Positions 9,200-17,729 of a DNA stretch of 64,000 bases are shown one piece after another; within the stretch, counting starts at the first letter, position 1, and every line of letters begins with the position of its first letter. This DNA is from an uncultured Pirellulales bacterium. Its GTDB lineage: Bacteria > Planctomycetota > Planctomycetia > Pirellulales > Thermoguttaceae. The notes below the pieces were generated by a model. That model was not told where the DNA came from, made no database searches, and saw only the letters and a list, made by a program, of their open reading frames with translations. The stretch spans positions 248,001 to 312,000 of the forward strand of contig CALLPE010000008.1 of NCBI GenBank assembly GCA_938015445.1. Direction: 5' to 3'. The translations under genes and the position numbers were made by a program.

Positions 9200-9952
9200 A
9201 TGAGGTTTGAAGGCAAGAAGGCAATCGTAACCGGCGGAAGCCGGGGGATCGGGCGAGCTTGTGTGGTCCGCTTAGTGCGCGAAGGGGCTGCGGTAGCCGT
9301 CGTGTACCATCAGAACCGCCAAGCTGCCGAGCAGCTACTGGCAGAGCTGAGCGACGCTCGGGGATCGGTCTGCGCTATTCAGGCCGATGTGCGCGATTAC
9401 CAGCGCGCCGCTGAAATCGTCGATCAACTGCTCCAGCAATGGCAACGAATCGATATACTGGTCAATTCTGCCGGCATCATCCAAGACGGCCTGATGGGGG
9501 CCATGACCCCTGAGCAGTGGCGTGACGTGGTAGAAACAAATCTTTTCGGCACTTACAACTACTGCCGAGCCGTGACTCAGCCGATGATGATGCAGCGCGG
9601 GGGGGTGATCGTCAACCTCTCCAGCACGGCGGCCGAGTTTGCCTCCCGCGGACAGGTAAATTATGCCGCTAGCAAGGGGGGAATCAACGGCCTGACGCGT
9701 GCCTTGGCCAAAGAACTAGCTGCCCGGAATATTCGGGTAAATGCCGTAGCACCGGGGATGATCGAAACCGATATGAGTCAAGTAGTGCGCGGGCTGGCCG
9801 GCGACCAGATAAGAAACGCGATTCCACTGCGGCGCATCGGAAAGCCAGAGGAAGTCGCCGCCGTGGTGGCCTTTCTGGCCAGCGACGATGCCGCTTACTT
9901 GACCGGACAGGTGATCCGCGTGGACGGAGGATTGAGCCTGGGCGGATACTGA
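9200..9952 (+). CDS. fabG: 3-oxoacyl-ACP reductase (FabG type SDR)
   Basis: An NADPH-dependent short-chain dehydrogenase that reduces 3-oxoacyl-ACP to 3-hydroxyacyl-ACP. The 250-residue protein has the nucleotide-binding TGGSRGIG at 11-18, NSAG at 89-92, the catalytic tetrad N114, S142, Y155 and K159 (YAASK), and the VNAVAPG and VIRVDGGLSLGG segments typical of FabG. The start ATG at 9200 follows a weak GTAGCAG site. The gene lies about 240 bases after the first dehydratase and 97 bases before the ACP gene, so it fits the elongation cycle encoded by the cluster. Confidence 0.92.
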   Translation: MRFEGKKAIVTGGSRGIGRACVVRLVREGAAVAVVYHQNRQAAEQLLAELSDARGSVCAIQADVRDYQRAAEIVDQLLQQWQRIDILVNSAGIIQDGLMGAMTPEQWRDVVETNLFGTYNYCRAVTQPMMMQRGGVIVNLSSTAAEFASRGQVNYAASKGGINGLTRALAKELAARNIRVNAVAPGMIETDMSQVVRGLAGDQIRNAIPLRRIGKPEEVAAVVAFLASDDAAYLTGQVIRVDGGLSLGGY

Positions 9953-10049
9953 TAACACTGAACGGGCAATCGCCCACGCCGTTTTGTCGTACAATTTCAC
10001 GTGGCTGCAAAGCACCACAGATGTGAGCAAGATTTGGAGGTGGCGCCTT

Positions 10050-10442
10050 ATGCCTACGCGGGAAGAAGTTTTTGCGAAAATCAAAAATGCGTTGGTTGAA
10101 GCATTGGGTGTAGAAGAAGATGAGGTCGTTCCCGAAGCCACGTTGGTCGGCGACCTAGGCGCCGAGTCGATCGACTTTCTGGACATCGTTTTTCGCCTGG
10201 AAAAGGCCTTCGACATCAAAATTCCCCGCGGCGAACTGTTTCCCGAAGATGTACTGACCAATCCCCAGTATGTGCAGGATGGAAAAGTCACCCCAGCCGG
10301 GTTGGCCGAATTGCGCCGCCGAATGCCGTTTGCCAACCTGGAGAAGTTCGAGCAGAATCCTGTGGTGCAAGATTTCGGCAATCTGCTGACTGTGGCCGAC
10401 ATGTGCCGCTTCGTGGAAAGCAAGGTGGAGATTACCGACTGA
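10050..10442 (+). CDS. Acyl carrier protein, extended variant
   Basis: A 130-residue carrier protein. The phosphopantetheine attachment site is LGAESIDFLD with S40; the usual DSLD is replaced by ESID. The N-terminal helices (EEVFAKIKNALVEALGV) and the final helix (LTVADMCRFVESK) match ACPs. However, about 40 extra residues (around 67-108) separate the middle and last helices, so it is much longer than the ~77-residue housekeeping AcpP. The ATG at 10050 is chosen over the upstream in-frame start at 9984 because TTGGAGG lies about 10 bases before it. It should carry the acyl chain for the surrounding cluster enzymes. Confidence 0.88.
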   Translation: MPTREEVFAKIKNALVEALGVEEDEVVPEATLVGDLGAESIDFLDIVFRLEKAFDIKIPRGELFPEDVLTNPQYVQDGKVTPAGLAELRRRMPFANLEKFEQNPVVQDFGNLLTVADMCRFVESKVEITD

Positions 10443-10488
10443 GTCCCCCGCTGGAGCAATTTTTGATTCGCCGTTCGAGACGCCGGCC

Positions 10489-11043
10489 ATGCGTTGGTAT
10501 TGGATCGACAGGTTCATCGAGTTCGAGAGCGGACGGTACGCCAAGGCCATCAAGAATATATCGCTGGCCGAGGACCATCTGCACGACCATTTTCCCAATT
10601 TCCCGCTGATGCCCAATTCCCTGGTGATCGAAGGGCTGGCGCAGACCGGCGGTTTGCTGGTCTGCGAGTACCGCCAATTCACCGAGAAAGTGGTGTTGGC
10701 CAAGATTCCCTGGGCCGAGTTTTATTGCGAGGCCGTTCCCGGCGACACGCTGGTGTACACGACTACCATCGAGTATATCAAAGAGGAAGGGGCGATGATC
10801 CACGCCACCAGCCACAAGGGGAACACGCTTCATGCCGAGGCGGAGATCGTCTTCGCCCACCTGAACGACCCCCGCATGGGCGCGCTGTTCAAGCCCGAGA
10901 CCTTCTTGCAGATGATGCGACTATTAGGGGCGTTCCAGGTGGGCCGGGCTGCCGACGGTAGCCCTTTGCGCCCTCCGGCCCACTTGTTGCAGTCCGAAGA
11001 CGTGTCGTACTCCGACAGCAAGCACAGCGGCAAACTGACGTAA
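10489..11043 (+). CDS. Second FabZ/FabA-like dehydratase paralogue
   Basis: A 184-residue hot-dog protein homologous to the gene at 8457. Catalytic H34 and E48 are kept in DHFPNFPLMPNSLVIEGLAQ (33-52), but the usual PG of the signature is PN (Asn43). The C-terminal tail is about 20 residues longer than in the first paralogue. It sits 46 bases after the ACP gene and 49 bases before the ketosynthase gene. It may have a different chain-length or isomerase role from the first dehydratase, or the two may act as a heteromer; both ideas are inference. Confidence 0.8.
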   Translation: MRWYWIDRFIEFESGRYAKAIKNISLAEDHLHDHFPNFPLMPNSLVIEGLAQTGGLLVCEYRQFTEKVVLAKIPWAEFYCEAVPGDTLVYTTTIEYIKEEGAMIHATSHKGNTLHAEAEIVFAHLNDPRMGALFKPETFLQMMRLLGAFQVGRAADGSPLRPPAHLLQSEDVSYSDSKHSGKLT

Positions 11044-11092
11044 GACAATCGCAACACATGGTTCATACCGCAGTAAAGTCACCCGAACAGGC

Positions 11093-12379
11093 ATGAGACG
11101 GCGAGTTGTAGTAACAGGCATGGGAATGGTGACTCCGCTGGGCGCCGACCTGGAGCAGGTCTGGCGGCGCCTGCTCAACGGAGAGTCGGGCATCGGGTAC
11201 ATCACCCTGTTCGACGCCAGCAATTTCCCCACCAAAATCTCGGCCGAGGTGCGCAACTGGGACCTGTCCGATGTGGGCGAAGACCCCCAACAGTGGAAAC
11301 ATCAAGGACGGCACACCCATTTCGCCATTGGGGCTGCCAAGAAGGCGATGGCCGATTCCGGGCTAGATACCAGCAAGATCGATCCTACCCGGTTCGGAGT
11401 GTATCTGGGCAGCGGCGAGGGACAGCAGGACTTCGACCGTTTCACGCAGATGATGGTGGCCGCCCTGTCCGACGGCGACCAACTCGATCTGGCCAAGTTC
11501 ACCCGCGTAGGATTGGAGACCCTCAACCCGGTGGCCGAGCTGGAGCAGGAGCCGAACATGCCCGCCGGGCACCTGGCTAGTCTGTTCGGCGCCGAGGGGC
11601 CAAACGTCAATTGCCTTACGGCGTGCGCGGCCAGCAGCCAGGCGATAGGCGAGGCGGTAGAGATCATCCGCCGCGGCGAGGCCGACGTGATGCTTTCCGG
11701 CGGCACGCACACCATGATCCATCCGTTCGGGGTGACTGGGTTCAACCTCCTTACGGCACTGAGCACCCGCAACGACGACCCCAGCAAGGCCTCGCGCCCC
11801 TTTGACCGCTACCGCGACGGCTTCGTGCTGGGTGAAGGCGCCGGCATGGTGGTGCTGGAGTCGCTGGAGCACGCGCGGGCCCGCGGGGCGCGCATCTACG
11901 GCGAAGTAATTGGGTACGGCTCCACGGCCGATGCCTTCCGCATTACCGACACTCATCCCGAAGGACGCGGCGCCATCACCTGCATGAAAATGGCCCTGGC
12001 CGACGCACGCAAGAACATCGACCAAATCGACTACATCAATGCCCACGGCACCAGCACCAGTGTAAACGATAAAGTGGAAACGCTGGCCATAAAGAAGGTC
12101 TTCGGCCAACAGGCATACAAGATACCGGTCTCCAGCACCAAGAGCATGATGGGCCACCTTATTGCCGCTGCCGGCGTCACGGAACTGATCTTTTGCTTGC
12201 TGGCCATCCGCGACCAGGTAGTGCCGCCGACGACCAATTATGAAGAGCCAGACCCCGATTGCGACCTGGATTACGTGCCCAATGTGGCCCGTGAAGTCCG
12301 CTGCAATGTGGCGCTGAGCAACAGCTTCGGCTTCGGCGGGCAGAACATCACGCTGATTGTGGAACGGTTTAACGGCTGA
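11093..12379 (+). CDS. fabF: 3-oxoacyl-ACP synthase II (FabF type)
   Basis: A condensing enzyme that extends acyl-ACP with malonyl-ACP. The 428-residue protein has the full Cys-His-His triad: C178 in NCLTACAASSQAIG, H318 in NAHGTSTSVNDKVE and H355 in STKSMMGHLIAAAG. It ends with the NSFGFGGQN loop. It differs from housekeeping FabF by about 15 extra residues (around 110-155) before the nucleophile region. It is the last gene of the cluster, and a non-coding stretch follows. The family call is firm; whether it is the primary FabF or a specialised ketosynthase cannot be told here. Confidence 0.9.
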   Translation: MRRRVVVTGMGMVTPLGADLEQVWRRLLNGESGIGYITLFDASNFPTKISAEVRNWDLSDVGEDPQQWKHQGRHTHFAIGAAKKAMADSGLDTSKIDPTRFGVYLGSGEGQQDFDRFTQMMVAALSDGDQLDLAKFTRVGLETLNPVAELEQEPNMPAGHLASLFGAEGPNVNCLTACAASSQAIGEAVEIIRRGEADVMLSGGTHTMIHPFGVTGFNLLTALSTRNDDPSKASRPFDRYRDGFVLGEGAGMVVLESLEHARARGARIYGEVIGYGSTADAFRITDTHPEGRGAITCMKMALADARKNIDQIDYINAHGTSTSVNDKVETLAIKKVFGQQAYKIPVSSTKSMMGHLIAAAGVTELIFCLLAIRDQVVPPTTNYEEPDPDCDLDYVPNVAREVRCNVALSNSFGFGGQNITLIVERFNG

Positions 12380-12756
12380 GTATCTTGCTCCGCTGTTTGC
12401 GCCGCCTGCCGCGGCTGCTGTGCCAACCGGCAAGTGCTCTGAAAGACCTCTCAGCCTGGCCTACGCATTCCGAAACTGCGCGCAGCTTATCGCGGTGGGA
12501 ATGCTCGACTCCAAGTGCAGGAGAATTGCGCAATCGCTGGCAAACTGGTCCGCCAGCATCAACAGCGGCTACGCGCTTGGATGGCCTGAAAGGTTCGACA
12601 AGGCCGATCTCTAACGGCGCCAGAGGACAGACTGTTAGTTTGTAGCATCTATGCGGCGTGCGCGCATCTTGTCCAGTGGTTGGTCGATATTGGTTTGCGG
12701 GCGCAGCCCTCGTTAAAAGTACACCCTGCACGCACCTGCCGCGGCCAGCGCGACGC
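12380..12756. other. Convergent intergenic stretch, nothing recognised
   Basis: About 380 bases separate the end of the ketosynthase gene from the end of the minus-strand TlpA-like gene. Short open frames here have no recognisable product. No strong hairpin with a T-run is seen. Confidence 0.5.
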
Positions 12757-15252
12757 TCATTCGACCGCTAGGGCCTCGATGCCCTCTTGAGTGGCCACGA
12801 TCAACGCCGGTCGGCCGTCGATTTCGACGGTGGCCAAGCCGTGTAACGACGCCCCGTAGTTGAACTGGTCGATCAAACTTCCGTCGGCCGCAAGGATGTG
12901 GATGGAACCGTCTGGGCCGGGCAGAATCCACTGACCGGGGAGCTTGCCGCTGAGGCGGCCGGGGATTATCCGCTCTATGGGCTGCTGGTGGATACCCGAC
13001 GGCAGCGTGTAGCTCCACAGCTCTTTTCCCGACAGGTCGAAGCCCACGGCTATTTGCTGTCCGATCTCCGGCGAAACCACGCCGCACCACAGCAGTCGGC
13101 CATTGCCCAGCAGATCGGCGGCCGCCACGGTCTGCAAGCGGCGCCCTTCCACCACTACGTCTGCCTTGTGCTGGAGTTTCGCATCTAGGGCAGTCAGCGT
13201 GCCGTTGGGGTGGATGCAATACAGCCAGCGTTGCGACTGGGCGTCGGCCGGGCCCGGGGTCATGCCCCAGGTGAAGGCGAGCAGTTTATTGGCGGCCGTG
13301 CGTTGCCCTTGCAACGAAACGGCATGGACTCCCACTACGCCCCAGTAGCCTACGTACACTTCGGGTGTGCCGTCGCCGTCCAAGTCAGCCAGTTGGACGT
13401 CGGAGATTCCCTCGTGTTTGTGCTCCAGGGCGTCTTCCGGATAGCTCAACAGCTTGCGGAAGGTGGAATCGAACACGTGGCAGCGCTGAAGCCGGCTGCC
13501 GAAGGCGGCGATGTACAAGGCGCCGTCGGCTGAGCGAGCCGAGCGAAGATTGAACGCCCACTCCTGTCCTTCGACAAGGCCCAAATCGTGCAAGGCTAGC
13601 AGTTTGCCGTCAAGCCCGATCTCGGCCACCGAGCGGTACGATTCCAATACCAGCAGGCGCGGTTTGGCCTGCTTGTCGTGCAGCACTAGAATGTTGCCCG
13701 GCGAACGCACCTCGGAACACTTCCAAATCTGCTTCAGTCGGAGTTTTTGAGGGTCGCTGCGCGGGGCGATCTGGGTAGGAGGTTGTTCGATTTCCTCTTC
13801 GAGAATTGGCTCGCCGCGGGCGGCCATTTCCTCGAACTTCTCCGTCTGGCGTTGCATCTGCTCTAATTGCTGCTGGTACTCGGCCAGTTGCTTCTCGAAG
13901 ATCTGCTGGCCAGCCAGCAGCGACGCTATTTTTCCGCTTAGCTCCTCGGCCAGCTTGGGGCGATAGCCCAGCTCGTAAGCCTGCACCACGCCCTTGGCGT
14001 CGATCAGGAGCAGGTAAGGTATATCGGCAATTTGCAGTGTTCGGGCTGTCTGCTCGTCGGCCAGGCGGGCCACAGGCAACCCAACGCCCAGCTCCTGGAA
14101 AAATCGCAGCAGTTCCTTGTTTTCCACGTTGGGTTCATCCACGCTGACAGCCAGGATTGCCACGCGGCGGTCGTCTTTGAACTGCTGATACACTTGGTTC
14201 AGGGCGGGCAGCGTTTGCCGGCACGGGCCGCACCAAGTGGCCCAAAAATCCAGCGCCACGATCCTGCCTTGCAGTGTTTCGCGGGTGATGTTGTTGCCGT
14301 TGAGGTCCACGAAATTGAACTGTGGAATGGGCCGGCCCAACAACTGGGCAGGATGAGGCAATACGAAGAACTTGCCTACTCTGGCATCTGGCGGCGGCGA
14401 GAGTGCGAAAAGCTTTTGGGATAACGGGCCATTCAGTTGCGCGGCGGTTAGCTCTATAACCAGCGACAACCGCTGGACGGGGCCTTCGGCGCTCAGCTCG
14501 CGATGTAGTGCGCCGGTGGGCAGCACCGCCCGGCGCAATACCAGCGTTTCCTTGTCGATCCACAGCACTAGGTTGCCGTCGGGAAATTTGACGTTGACCC
14601 GATGGCACTGCCGGCCGTCGATCTCCCCTGGCTCGGCCAGCTCCGGTTTTTCCGTCGCCCCGTGAAGCAGTATTTTCACAGCCTCGTCGTGCAACAGCAT
14701 GAGCATTTGTGGCGGGTGGCCGGCGATCCCCCGGCCGACGACCATCGCCACAGTCGGTTCGGCCTCGAACACGGTGCTCATTGTGCATCGCAGTGGGGCC
14801 TTGCGTACCACTGCTTGGTCGGGCAGACCGTCTATCAGCGCCACGAACTTCTCGCCGTCGGAAGCCACCAACGCCTGATAGGCGTGCAGACGGAAGCGGT
14901 CGGGCGTATGCGGCTCGTCGTTTGCACCCGGACGCTGCAAAGCTGCCGAGAAAGGAAATTCCTGGTCGTACTTCTTGTCTGCCACCTCGGCAGTAAGACG
15001 CACCACACCGCGATCGCTATAGGTGCGCGCCTTGCGATATGCCGCCGACATCGCCGCCAGCAGCTCTTCGGCCGAACTGAATTGCATTTGCCCAGCGGCG
15101 GTTACGGGCTGTTGTTCGCCGGCTGGAGAACCTTCCGATGGCTGCGCGGGTTTGCCATCCGCGGCCGTCTTCTGCCTGCCGCCGCATCCTGCCGCCAGCA
15201 AAACAGCCACCCCCAGCGCCACAGCCCAATGCCACAAAAAAGTGCGCTTCAT
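12757..15252 (-). CDS. TlpA-like thioredoxin lipoprotein with C-terminal propeller-like domain
   Basis: An 831-residue predicted lipoprotein. The ATG at 15252 is chosen because GAAGGAG precedes it and a lipoprotein signal follows (hydrophobic core, then LLAAGC with Cys23). Residues 55-285 resemble an outer-membrane lipoprotein-sorting-like domain. Residues 305-450 form a thioredoxin/TlpA domain with active-site WCGPC at 340-344 and cis-Pro in ADIPYLLLID. Residues 450-480 form a coiled coil. The last 320 residues have FG-GAP-like beta repeats (DLDGDGTPEVYVGYWG). It probably acts as a periplasmic thiol-disulfide protein; the partner is unknown. The upstream in-frame Met (15468) is rejected. Confidence 0.82.
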   Translation of the reverse strand: MKRTFLWHWAVALGVAVLLAAGCGGRQKTAADGKPAQPSEGSPAGEQQPVTAAGQMQFSSAEELLAAMSAAYRKARTYSDRGVVRLTAEVADKKYDQEFPFSAALQRPGANDEPHTPDRFRLHAYQALVASDGEKFVALIDGLPDQAVVRKAPLRCTMSTVFEAEPTVAMVVGRGIAGHPPQMLMLLHDEAVKILLHGATEKPELAEPGEIDGRQCHRVNVKFPDGNLVLWIDKETLVLRRAVLPTGALHRELSAEGPVQRLSLVIELTAAQLNGPLSQKLFALSPPPDARVGKFFVLPHPAQLLGRPIPQFNFVDLNGNNITRETLQGRIVALDFWATWCGPCRQTLPALNQVYQQFKDDRRVAILAVSVDEPNVENKELLRFFQELGVGLPVARLADEQTARTLQIADIPYLLLIDAKGVVQAYELGYRPKLAEELSGKIASLLAGQQIFEKQLAEYQQQLEQMQRQTEKFEEMAARGEPILEEEIEQPPTQIAPRSDPQKLRLKQIWKCSEVRSPGNILVLHDKQAKPRLLVLESYRSVAEIGLDGKLLALHDLGLVEGQEWAFNLRSARSADGALYIAAFGSRLQRCHVFDSTFRKLLSYPEDALEHKHEGISDVQLADLDGDGTPEVYVGYWGVVGVHAVSLQGQRTAANKLLAFTWGMTPGPADAQSQRWLYCIHPNGTLTALDAKLQHKADVVVEGRRLQTVAAADLLGNGRLLWCGVVSPEIGQQIAVGFDLSGKELWSYTLPSGIHQQPIERIIPGRLSGKLPGQWILPGPDGSIHILAADGSLIDQFNYGASLHGLATVEIDGRPALIVATQEGIEALAVE

Positions 15253-15994
15253 AATTGCTCCTTCCGCGATTGGCTTGCGCCCGCGCTTGTGCGCCACAGG
15301 CGCATCAGATTCTCGATACAATCCTTGCAAAAAACAGACTCCTGCGGGCCGACCCGGTAAGACCGGCTGCGCACCTGCGCGCACGTGATACCGTGCAGTA
15401 ACTGGCGGCGGAGTCTGCCCGACGCGACCGCCGGTCGATGCGCACTTGCCAGCCGCCCAATTATTCAAAATCTGCCGATTGCGGTAAAGCTCGACTTTCC
15501 CGCAGGCACCTTCGCTCCCTCGTTCCCCTCGCCCCGCTCAGCTTCCCTAGCTTGCAACGCACAGCTTGGAGCAGATGGCCTTGGCAAAACCACTGTGATG
15601 GTGCTCCAGGCGGCCAAAAGTGCAGTAGTGCTGCTCCAGATCAAAACTACGTCCATGCAGTTACAGGTGGCGGCGCTCTCCATCAGCGGAGGGATAAGCG
15701 TTGCACGTATACTTGCAGCGCGGTAATATCTACCGCGGTTTACCTGGTCCGCGGCACGGTAGTTGCACCGCGCGCGTCGAGGCCCTCAACCATGCAGCGG
15801 GCGGTTATAAAGCTTCTCAGCCTCGGCCGGGAAGCTATGCTTGAAGCAATGAACTGGTTCTCTAGATTATCAGGAACTTAGCGGCACTGATGAGGACTGT
15901 TTGCTCATCGGGCTGGCAAGCGAACCGCACACCCAGACCGCCCAGCAAGTTTACCTGCTGGGGGCTTGCGCATTAAACAGGTGTTGGTGATTGG
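15253..15994. other. Divergent intergenic region, no gene recognised
   Basis: About 740 bases lie between the divergent TlpA-like gene and ilvE. A hairpin (CCCAGCA, 8-base loop, TGCTGGG) ends at about 15961, shortly before ilvE. It is not followed by a T-run, so it may be a leader structure rather than a terminator. Open frames such as 15385-15726 look non-coding. Confidence 0.45.
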
Positions 15995-16852
15995 ATGTCT
16001 CTGAAGGTTTATATCAACGGCAAACTGTACGACAAAGAAGACGCCAAGATCAGCGTTTACGATCACGGCCTGCTTTACGGCGATGGCGTGTTCGAGGGCA
16101 TTCGCAGTTACAACGGGAAGGTCTTTCGGCTGCGGGAGCACCTCGATAGGCTGTGGAACTCCGCCAAGGCCATTTGGCTCCAGATACCGATGTCCAAAGA
16201 CGAAATGGCCAAGGCCATCGAAGACACGCTGCGCGTCAACCGGATCAGCGATGGGTACATCAGGGTGGTGGTTACCCGCGGCGTCGGTACGTTAGGACTC
16301 GACCCCAACCATTGCCAAGAGCCTCAAGTAATCATCATCACCGATTACATCGCCCTGTACCCGCCGGAAATCTACGAAAAAGGGCTGGAGATCATCACCG
16401 TCAGCACTTTGCGGAACCATCCGGCGGCGCTCAGCCCTAGAATCAAATCGCTCAATTATCTGAACAACATTTTGGCCAAGATCGAGGGACTTCAGGCCGG
16501 TTGCATCGAGGCCATGATGCTCAATCACAAAGGCGAGGTGGCCGAATGCACCGGCGACAATTTGTTTTTGGTGCGTAACGGTCGGGTGCTGACGCCGCCA
16601 ATCGAAGCGGGAATCCTCGAGGGTGTGACGCGCCAGGCGGTGATCGAGCTTGCCCGCGAGTCGGGCCGCGAAGTGCTGGAAATCCCCTTGACCAAACACG
16701 ACGTGTACATCGCCGATGAGTGTTTCCTGACAGGCACGGCCGCCGAAGTGGTCCCCGTGGTAAAAGTCGATAGCCGCACCATTGGCGATGGTAGGCCGGG
16801 CCCGGTCACCAAAGAACTGATGGCCCGCTTCCGCCAATTGACGCGAAGCTAA
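15995..16852 (+). CDS. ilvE: Branched-chain amino acid aminotransferase
   Basis: A PLP-dependent class IV aminotransferase that performs the last step of Leu, Ile and Val synthesis. The 285-residue protein has the class IV N-terminal motif YDHGLLYGDGVFEGIR (22-37), the PLP lysine K151 in RIKSLNYLNN, and the cofactor-binding EVAECTGDNLF and FLTGTAAEVVPV segments. The length is typical. It is a single gene followed 104 bases later by a DedA gene on the same strand. D-amino-acid transaminase and ADC lyase share the fold, but the motifs favour IlvE. Confidence 0.9.
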   Translation: MSLKVYINGKLYDKEDAKISVYDHGLLYGDGVFEGIRSYNGKVFRLREHLDRLWNSAKAIWLQIPMSKDEMAKAIEDTLRVNRISDGYIRVVVTRGVGTLGLDPNHCQEPQVIIITDYIALYPPEIYEKGLEIITVSTLRNHPAALSPRIKSLNYLNNILAKIEGLQAGCIEAMMLNHKGEVAECTGDNLFLVRNGRVLTPPIEAGILEGVTRQAVIELARESGREVLEIPLTKHDVYIADECFLTGTAAEVVPVVKVDSRTIGDGRPGPVTKELMARFRQLTRS

Positions 16853-16956
16853 CTCGCCCGCCGCCGCTGCGAAAAACCGCCTGCCCCATGGTACGTATCT
16901 CAGGCGGCGAAAATTTCGTGGCGCGCCGCACCGTTTTACATCGCAGCAGGCCCTCA

Positions 16957-17643
16957 ATGGAACTGATCGAATATTTCATCGACTTGTTCTTGCATTTGGA
17001 CCGCCACCTCGGCGAGGTCATAAAACAGTACGGAACGTGGACGTACCTGATACTGTTTGTGATTATTTTTTGCGAAACCGGCTTGGTCGTCACCCCCTTT
17101 TTGCCGGGCGATTCGCTGCTTTTTGCCGCCGGGACGTTCGCCGGCATCGGGGCACTGAATCCGGTGGGGATCGTCGTGATACTATGCATCGCTGGTATTC
17201 TTGGCGACACAGCCAACTACTGGATCGGGGCGTACGTCGGCCCGCGGGCCTTTACGGGCGAAATCCGCTTTTTGAAAAAAGAGTACCTGGAGCGCACCCA
17301 GCGCTTTTACGAGAAGCACGGCGGCAAGACGATCGTGCTGGCCCGTTTCCTTCCCATCCTTCGCACTTTCGCCCCGTTCGTGGCCGGTATAGGCACGATG
17401 AACTACAGCCGATTCCTTTTCTACAACGTTTTCGGCGCCCTGCTATGGGTGAACATATTCGTGTGGCTGGGATACTTCTTCGGAAGTATTCCTGTCGTAC
17501 AAAAGCACTTCAGCCTTGTTATCGTGGCCATAGTGCTAATATCGGCAAGCCCGCTAGCATACGAAATTGTCAAGGGATGGCTGGAAAAACGGCGCGCAGC
17601 ACTTACTTCGACCGCTTCCAGATCGGCAGGCACGACGGACTGA
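16957..17643 (+). CDS. DedA family inner-membrane protein
   Basis: A 228-residue DedA/SNARE-associated (PF09335-like) membrane protein, a family linked to lipid flipping and proton-dependent membrane homeostasis. It shows the conserved FxETGLVVTPFLPGDSLLF, the GDxxNYWIG segment and the FLPILRTFAPFVAGIG motif, with four to five hydrophobic helices. The ATG at 16957 follows AGCAGG and matches usual DedA N-termini; the frame is open further upstream to 16888 but adds a non-hydrophobic, unlikely leader. It lies downstream of ilvE, with no evident functional link. Confidence 0.88.
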   Translation: MELIEYFIDLFLHLDRHLGEVIKQYGTWTYLILFVIIFCETGLVVTPFLPGDSLLFAAGTFAGIGALNPVGIVVILCIAGILGDTANYWIGAYVGPRAFTGEIRFLKKEYLERTQRFYEKHGGKTIVLARFLPILRTFAPFVAGIGTMNYSRFLFYNVFGALLWVNIFVWLGYFFGSIPVVQKHFSLVIVAIVLISASPLAYEIVKGWLEKRRAALTSTASRSAGTTD

Positions 17644-17729
17644 GCGCACCGGGCAACTGAAGCAGTCGGCAGTCCCGACCGGGTGGCAATCCATATCACC
17701 GCCAAGCGCGATTCGAAGGAGGCTCGAAA

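Noticed and set aside
15385..15726. 113-residue plus-strand frame in the TlpA-ilvE gap
   Set aside because: No ribosome site, no family and typical shadow composition.
16858..16925. Hairpin CCGCCTG ... CAGGCGG between ilvE and the DedA gene as a terminator
   Set aside because: The stem is only 7 bp with a 17-base loop, and the following tract is mixed A/T rather than a T-run on the coding strand.
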